DNA from: Parvularculaceae bacterium
GTDB lineage: Bacteria; Pseudomonadota; Alphaproteobacteria; Caulobacterales; Parvularculaceae
Assembly (NCBI GenBank): GCA_021776435.1
Contig: JAJFFW010000040.1
Span: 1-57,408 of the forward strand
Direction of reading: 5' to 3'
Length of the DNA: 57,408 bases
Both the position numbers and the translations under genes were made by a program. The notes below the pieces were generated by a model that did not search any database, was not told the DNA's origin, and worked only from the letters and a program-made list of their open reading frames with translations. This document shows positions 53,326 to 57,408 of this stretch, one piece after another; position 1 is the first letter of the stretch, and each line of letters starts with the position of its first letter.

Positions 53326-54018
53326 ATGCGCATTGGTGAAATCATCTCCTTTGGCGAATGCGGGTTTCTCGTAAATATCGTTGGCTCACAGGATCCGATT
53401 AAAACCGCCGCGTATGTGAATTCAATTGCTGCAGAGCTGCTCACCGAGGGTTGTTGGCGCGATGTTACCCCCGGACTCGACAGCATTGCTGCACGTTATG
53501 ATCCCGTTTGCTTCGATCACCAGACCGCTCATGCTCTTTTTAAAAAGACCGTCACGGGATTCCGGTTTCGTCCTGTGAAAAGTCCCCCAATCAAACTAGA
53601 ATTGCCAGTTTTATATGGTTCAAAAGTGGGTCCGGATTTTGAATCCGTCTGCAAATTAACCGGCCTTTCCTCGGAAGAGCTCATAGAGCTTCATACCGGG
53701 CAAAGTTATCGCGTGCTTATTATGGGATTCGCCCCCGGGTTCGCTTATATGGGCACACTCGATGAACGCCTTCATACGCGCCGTCTTGATACCCCGCGAC
53801 AATCAGCACCGGCAGGATCGGTTGGCATCGCCGGAGCGTATACAGGCATATATTCCCTAAGGTCGCCCGGGGGGTGGCGGTTGATCGGGCGCACACCCAG
53901 GCGCTTATTTCGCCCAAAAGATCATTCTCCTTTTCTCTTTAGGTCCGATACTGAAGTACGGTTTCGTCCGATTACCGAGAATGAGTATGATGAGATTTCC
54001 CGGGAATCCTTGCCGTGA
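53326..54018 (+). CDS. pxpB: 5-oxoprolinase subunit PxpB
   Basis: A KipI-type subunit, 230 aa, with LPVLYGSKVGPDFESV, LIELHTGQSYRVLIMGFAPG, YMGTLDERL and IYSLRSPGGWRLIGRTP. ATG 53326 is 7 bases after the pxpA stop. It forms a complex with PxpC. Confidence 0.95.
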   Translation: MRIGEIISFGECGFLVNIVGSQDPIKTAAYVNSIAAELLTEGCWRDVTPGLDSIAARYDPVCFDHQTAHALFKKTVTGFRFRPVKSPPIKLELPVLYGSKVGPDFESVCKLTGLSSEELIELHTGQSYRVLIMGFAPGFAYMGTLDERLHTRRLDTPRQSAPAGSVGIAGAYTGIYSLRSPGGWRLIGRTPRRLFRPKDHSPFLFRSDTEVRFRPITENEYDEISRESLP

Positions 54019-54962
54019 CCGACGCAGTACTCACACTCTCCGGTGGCGCGCAGACAACAGTTCAAGATCTTGGCCGGCCTGGCTTACGTCATCTCGGTGC
54101 GCCACAAGGAGGAGCAAGCGACCCGCTTTCATGCGCGCTCGCCAATGTCGCGGTAGGCAACCCCGTCCATGCAGCCGTGCTTGAATGCACCCTTGCTGGT
54201 CCTGTATTGCAATTCAATGAAAAATCCGTCTTCGCGATTGCCGGCGCCGACATGAACGCCCGCCTGAACGATAGACCGATTTCACAATATGAACCGCATA
54301 CGGTGGATCCGGGCGCCATATTAACGTTAGCCGGCGCAAAAACCGGAATGCGTACTTATATCGCATTTCGCGGAGGTATTGTTGCTGATGTTTTTCTTTC
54401 CAGCGCTTCAACCTATCTGCCTGCACAGATTGGCGGATTGAATGGCAGGGCGCTTTTACCGGGGGACACTATTTCATTCATGACCCCGGGAGCCAAACCG
54501 CCAACAACAATTCCGCAGTCATATAGGCCAACCTTTGGACATGATTGGGTTTTGAGAGCATTGCCAGGGCCGGAAATCACTCTGATTACTGAAAGCGAGC
54601 GGCAAACTTTGTTCACAAAACCATTTACCCTGGAAAATCGTTGCGACCGTATGGGATTACGCCTTAATGGATCTCCGCTCACACCGGACCTGACAAGCAT
54701 CATGGCGAGCAGTGCAGTTTATCCTGGCACGTTGCAATGCCCGCCCGACGGGTCGCCCTTTTTATTGCTCAGTGATGGGCAAACAACTGGCGGCTATCCG
54801 CGCCTATTGCAGGTCTGCGCTGTCGATCTTTCCTTGCTGGGACAGCTTCAACCTGGAGACCGCATCTGGTTCCGGGAAATCTCGATCGAAAACGCTCTTG
54901 ATCTTCTCTTACGAAAGACGGCCCTTTATTCGGGGCTGCTCGAAGAGTTTAATTTCGGTTGA
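54015..54962 (+). CDS. pxpC: 5-oxoprolinase subunit PxpC
   Basis: A KipA-type, biotin-dependent-carboxyltransferase-like subunit, 315 aa, with TTVQDLGRPGLRHLGAPQ, GGASDPLSCALANVAVGN, ILTLAGAKTGMRTYIAFRGG and LLLSDGQTTGGYPRLLQV. GTG 54015 overlaps the pxpB stop by 4 bases (GTGA), so the two are coupled. It ends the operon. Confidence 0.95.
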   Translation: MTDAVLTLSGGAQTTVQDLGRPGLRHLGAPQGGASDPLSCALANVAVGNPVHAAVLECTLAGPVLQFNEKSVFAIAGADMNARLNDRPISQYEPHTVDPGAILTLAGAKTGMRTYIAFRGGIVADVFLSSASTYLPAQIGGLNGRALLPGDTISFMTPGAKPPTTIPQSYRPTFGHDWVLRALPGPEITLITESERQTLFTKPFTLENRCDRMGLRLNGSPLTPDLTSIMASSAVYPGTLQCPPDGSPFLLLSDGQTTGGYPRLLQVCAVDLSLLGQLQPGDRIWFREISIENALDLLLRKTALYSGLLEEFNFG

Positions 54963-55213
54963 TCGTCAATCATCAACCCGCGCAACCGAAGAGAGCTGAT
55001 GATCTCATAGACAACGCCAAGTGACCTTGGAGGCGGTGTGAAAAGTGAGTAACGGTTTTTGCATCATGCGGCGCAACCCTTCAAAACAATGGCAAAATGC
55101 GTGAGTCCCATTTATCGCATCTTGCTCTGAAACTTTAATGCGGGCATTAGCCTTGTTTAAGAAAAAGCGTTGCAGTCTAAACTGCCCCAATGCGCGTCAA
55201 CAGGTCATTATGA

Positions 55214-56854
55214 ATGCAGAACACTTCTTTTATGAACAAGTCTCCCGACTACGACGTCATTATCATTGGCGCCGGTCATAACGGTTTGACGTGCGCCGCC
55301 TATCTCGCCGGCGCGGGCCTGAAAGTGAAAATCGTTGAGAAGAGATCGGTTGTTGGCGGCGCCGCAGTAACGGAAGAATTCCACCCCGGCTTTCGAAATT
55401 CTGCCGCCGCATATACAGTCAGCCTTCTAAACCCCAAGGTCATCGCGGACCTTGAATTGGCGCGATACGGGCTAAAAGTCGTAGAACGTTCCGTTTCGAA
55501 TTTTTGGCCGTTTGAAGATGGGCGATCCCTCACACTTCACTCTGAATCCGGAGCAATGAAACGGGAGTTTGAAAAATTCTCTGACCGCGATGCGCGCGCG
55601 GTCATCGAATATTATGGCGCTCTGGAACGCACCGCCGCCGTTTTTCGCCGCGTTGTCCTTGAACCCCCGCCAAATGCCGGCGGTGGGATTCTGGACCTGC
55701 TCCGTGCAGGCAAGCTCGGCCGCGACGTTATCAACTTGCCAATTGAAGACCAACGCCTCCTGCTCGACATTTTTACAAAGAGCGTACACGAATTCGTCTC
55801 CGGTTATTTCGAAACCCCCGAGATTCAAGCCGCTTGCTGTTTTGATGGGTTGATCGGCGCCTATGTAGGGCCACATACGCCGGGCACGGCCTATATTCTT
55901 CTCCATCACGCCTTCGGAGAAGTGAATGGCAAAAAAGGCATGTGGGGACATGCTATAGGCGGGATGGGCGCCATCACACAGGCCATGGCGAAATCTGCGG
56001 AAGCGCGCGGCGTTGATATTGAAACAAATACGGGCGTTCGTGAAGTGATTGTTGAGAATGGCGCAGCCCATGGCGTTGTTCTTGAAAACGGAGAAGCCAT
56101 TCGCGCCAAAGCGGTCGCAGCCAACGCCAATCTGAAATCGCTCTATACCAAGATGATCGATAGCAGCGTACTTGATACAGACTTCCTCCGCCGCATGACC
56201 AACTGGAAATGCGGGTCAGGCGTCTTGCGGATGAATGTCGCCCTTTCGGAACTCCCTGATTTTACATGCAAACCCGGGACATCTCAACAAGATCACCATA
56301 CCGCCGGCATCGTCATTGGTCCGAGCATTGACTATTTAGAACGCGCTTATCTCGATGCTCGAGAATTCGGATCAGCCCGAAAACCGATCGTCGAGATTAT
56401 GATCTCCAGTACGCTGGACGATAGCCTGGCGCCGTCAGGTCAGCATGTGGCAAGCTTGTTTTGCCAATCCTTCGCACCCGAACTGCCTGAGGGACGAAGC
56501 TGGGATGACGAACGCGAAGCCGCGGCTGACGCCGCAATCGACGCAGTGACAACATTCGCTCCGAATTTCCGTTCCTCGATCATCGGCAAAAAGACGTTGA
56601 CGCCACTCGATCTGGAACGTGATTTCGGTCTTGTTGGTGGCGACATCTTCCACGGCGCGCTTAGCCTGGATCAGCTTTATTCAGCCCGCCCTATGCTTGG
56701 TTACGCCGATTATCGCGGACCTCTGAAAGGGCTTTATCACTGCGGTTCCGGCGCCCATCCCGGCGGCGGTGTCACTGGTGCGCCTGGCCATAATGCGGCG
56801 CGCGAAATGATCCGCGATCTAAAGGGTTGGCGCCCATTTCGTCGTTTCGAGTAA
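55214..56854 (+). CDS. FAD-dependent oxidoreductase (PYROXD2/phytoene-dehydrogenase-like)
   Basis: A 546-aa flavoprotein. The Rossmann motif DVIIIGAGHNGLTCAAYLAG binds FAD at residues about 14-33, followed by EKRSVVGGAAVTEEF. The C-terminal FAD region has LYHCGSGAHPGGGVTGAPG. It resembles PYROXD2 and CrtI-like oxidoreductases; no carotenoid genes are adjacent, so the substrate is unknown. Start ATG 55214 or 55232; an AGG lies 9 bases before the first. Confidence 0.9.
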   Translation: MQNTSFMNKSPDYDVIIIGAGHNGLTCAAYLAGAGLKVKIVEKRSVVGGAAVTEEFHPGFRNSAAAYTVSLLNPKVIADLELARYGLKVVERSVSNFWPFEDGRSLTLHSESGAMKREFEKFSDRDARAVIEYYGALERTAAVFRRVVLEPPPNAGGGILDLLRAGKLGRDVINLPIEDQRLLLDIFTKSVHEFVSGYFETPEIQAACCFDGLIGAYVGPHTPGTAYILLHHAFGEVNGKKGMWGHAIGGMGAITQAMAKSAEARGVDIETNTGVREVIVENGAAHGVVLENGEAIRAKAVAANANLKSLYTKMIDSSVLDTDFLRRMTNWKCGSGVLRMNVALSELPDFTCKPGTSQQDHHTAGIVIGPSIDYLERAYLDAREFGSARKPIVEIMISSTLDDSLAPSGQHVASLFCQSFAPELPEGRSWDDEREAAADAAIDAVTTFAPNFRSSIIGKKTLTPLDLERDFGLVGGDIFHGALSLDQLYSARPMLGYADYRGPLKGLYHCGSGAHPGGGVTGAPGHNAAREMIRDLKGWRPFRRFE

Positions 56855-56900
56855 GGTTCTCCACTAAGACAACAAAGACCGAAAATAGAAAGTTTATTCG

Positions 56901-57242
56901 ATGTCAAATTCTCCGCCGAAACGCTTACTTCAAACCGCACAACAGGTGCATAACGCCATTAAAAAGATAATCTCAATACGGAGCGTAAAAGCCGCAGAAA
57001 GTCAATATGATCGAAGCGTATGCATCAGTGCTGTCGGCGCTGCAGGGAATGTATTCAATAGCATTCCGGTTGAAGGCGACCCCATTACCTATGGGAAAGC
57101 CGTGGTCGAAGCATTGGATAAGCTTCACAACAATTATCACGACTCTGACGGAGAATATACTTCAGGCGTCGCCCCGATCGGCGATGTTTATTATGACGTT
57201 TCGAGCCTTGTGGACTCACAGATAAAACTCAGAGCGGATTGA
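56901..57242 (+). CDS. Small protein, unknown
   Basis: I do not recognise this 113-aa protein. It has no signal or membrane segment and one Cys (VCISAVGAAGNVF). It lies 46 bases after the FAD enzyme on the same strand and may share its transcript. The sequence beyond 57242 shows no gene. Confidence 0.5.
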   Translation: MSNSPPKRLLQTAQQVHNAIKKIISIRSVKAAESQYDRSVCISAVGAAGNVFNSIPVEGDPITYGKAVVEALDKLHNNYHDSDGEYTSGVAPIGDVYYDVSSLVDSQIKLRAD

Positions 57243-57408
57243 CGGCTCAACCTTGAAAATGAACCTGCCCTCCAAAAACCGGAACCACCCCGAGTGGGAA
57301 AGTTTGCACACACGCCATAACGCCAGACCGGGCGGCAACAGAACAGAACAGACCATCGGAGGCATGAGCGAAGCGAATTGCCGCGAGATATGTAAAATGT
57401 CGCCGCAT

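Noticed and set aside
54957-54978. Inverted repeat GGTTGAT/ATCAACC after pxpC
   Set aside because: Seven-bp stem with an 8-base loop and no T-run; it overlaps the stop codon and is too weak to call a terminator.
1-57408. tRNA, rRNA, CRISPR arrays, prophage or insertion sequences
   Set aside because: I looked for cloverleaf arms, repeat-spacer arrays, transposases and integrases and found none.

Overview
The window is a stretch of alphaproteobacterial chromosome. A GcrA cell-cycle regulator, the aa3-oxidase cluster (ctaC/D/B, a CoxF-type peptide, ctaG, ctaE, DUF983, SURF1), a TIGR02302 protein, a DUF2125 protein, HIG1 and etfBA-hbd are all typical of that class. Base composition looks to be in the low-to-mid 50s percent GC. 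I cannot place it below class level; Caulobacterales, Parvularculales and Rhodobacterales are all possible. Genes are dense and mostly housekeeping. I see no IS elements, prophage, CRISPR, tRNA or rRNA. The first gene (aceA) is cut by the window edge.

Layout. 1-2211: isocitrate lyase (partial) diverges from an ScfR/RamB-type regulator across a promoter with TTGTAAT repeats. 2212-4369: a decayed surface-polysaccharide-type gene, then a coupled glycosyltransferase-like/FkbM methyltransferase pair. 4357-6947: ABC-2 permease, hslO (Hsp33) and ppk2 in one tight run. 7182-7691: gcrA, with a terminator shared with the Pho genes. 7766-10732: phoR-phoU-phoB without pst genes. 10797-14846: a small membrane protein, a PQQ-type sugar dehydrogenase, and a MotA/ExbB-like plus MotB/OmpA-like pair. 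14982-23356: the cytochrome oxidase cluster, including a lipoprotein and a membrane protein I do not recognise. 23593-26317: tldD and gluQ. 26300-30388: ftsE-ftsX-ydcF-plsC-DUF2125. 30481-32467: zinc-ribbon protein and hpt. 32480-34939: TIGR02302 protein. 35057-38953: argH-lptM-lysA, flanked by a DUF5658-like protein and a TlpA-like thioredoxin. 38995-45859: a large lipoprotein, hbd, etfBA, HIG1 and a 581-aa secreted protein with a Cys/His active-site pattern. 46092-51200: SPFH-NfeD, YccF, MarR, PepA and a TadD-like lipoprotein. 51323-54962: a 5-oxoprolinase operon (pxpABC) led by an NRAMP-like transporter. 55214-57242: an FAD oxidoreductase and a small unknown protein.

How the genes fit together. 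Central carbon and respiration dominate: glyoxylate bypass under an acyl-CoA-type regulator, beta-hydroxyacyl-CoA dehydrogenase with its electron-transfer flavoprotein, and a complete aa3 oxidase with assembly factors. The envelope is the second theme: FtsEX, PlsC, LptM, SPFH/NfeD, OmpA-type motor and several lipoproteins. The oxidase is the most unusual part. Subunit II carries about 100 extra residues with a cysteine pair ahead of its CuA domain, subunit III carries two extra loops on what should be the same (periplasmic) face, and the operon encodes an extra lipoprotein. I read this as a possible lineage-specific periplasmic elaboration of the oxidase. Other points worth a look are the NRAMP-like protein lacking metal ligands in the pxp operon, the Hsp33-PPK2 overlap, and the 581-aa Cys/His protein.
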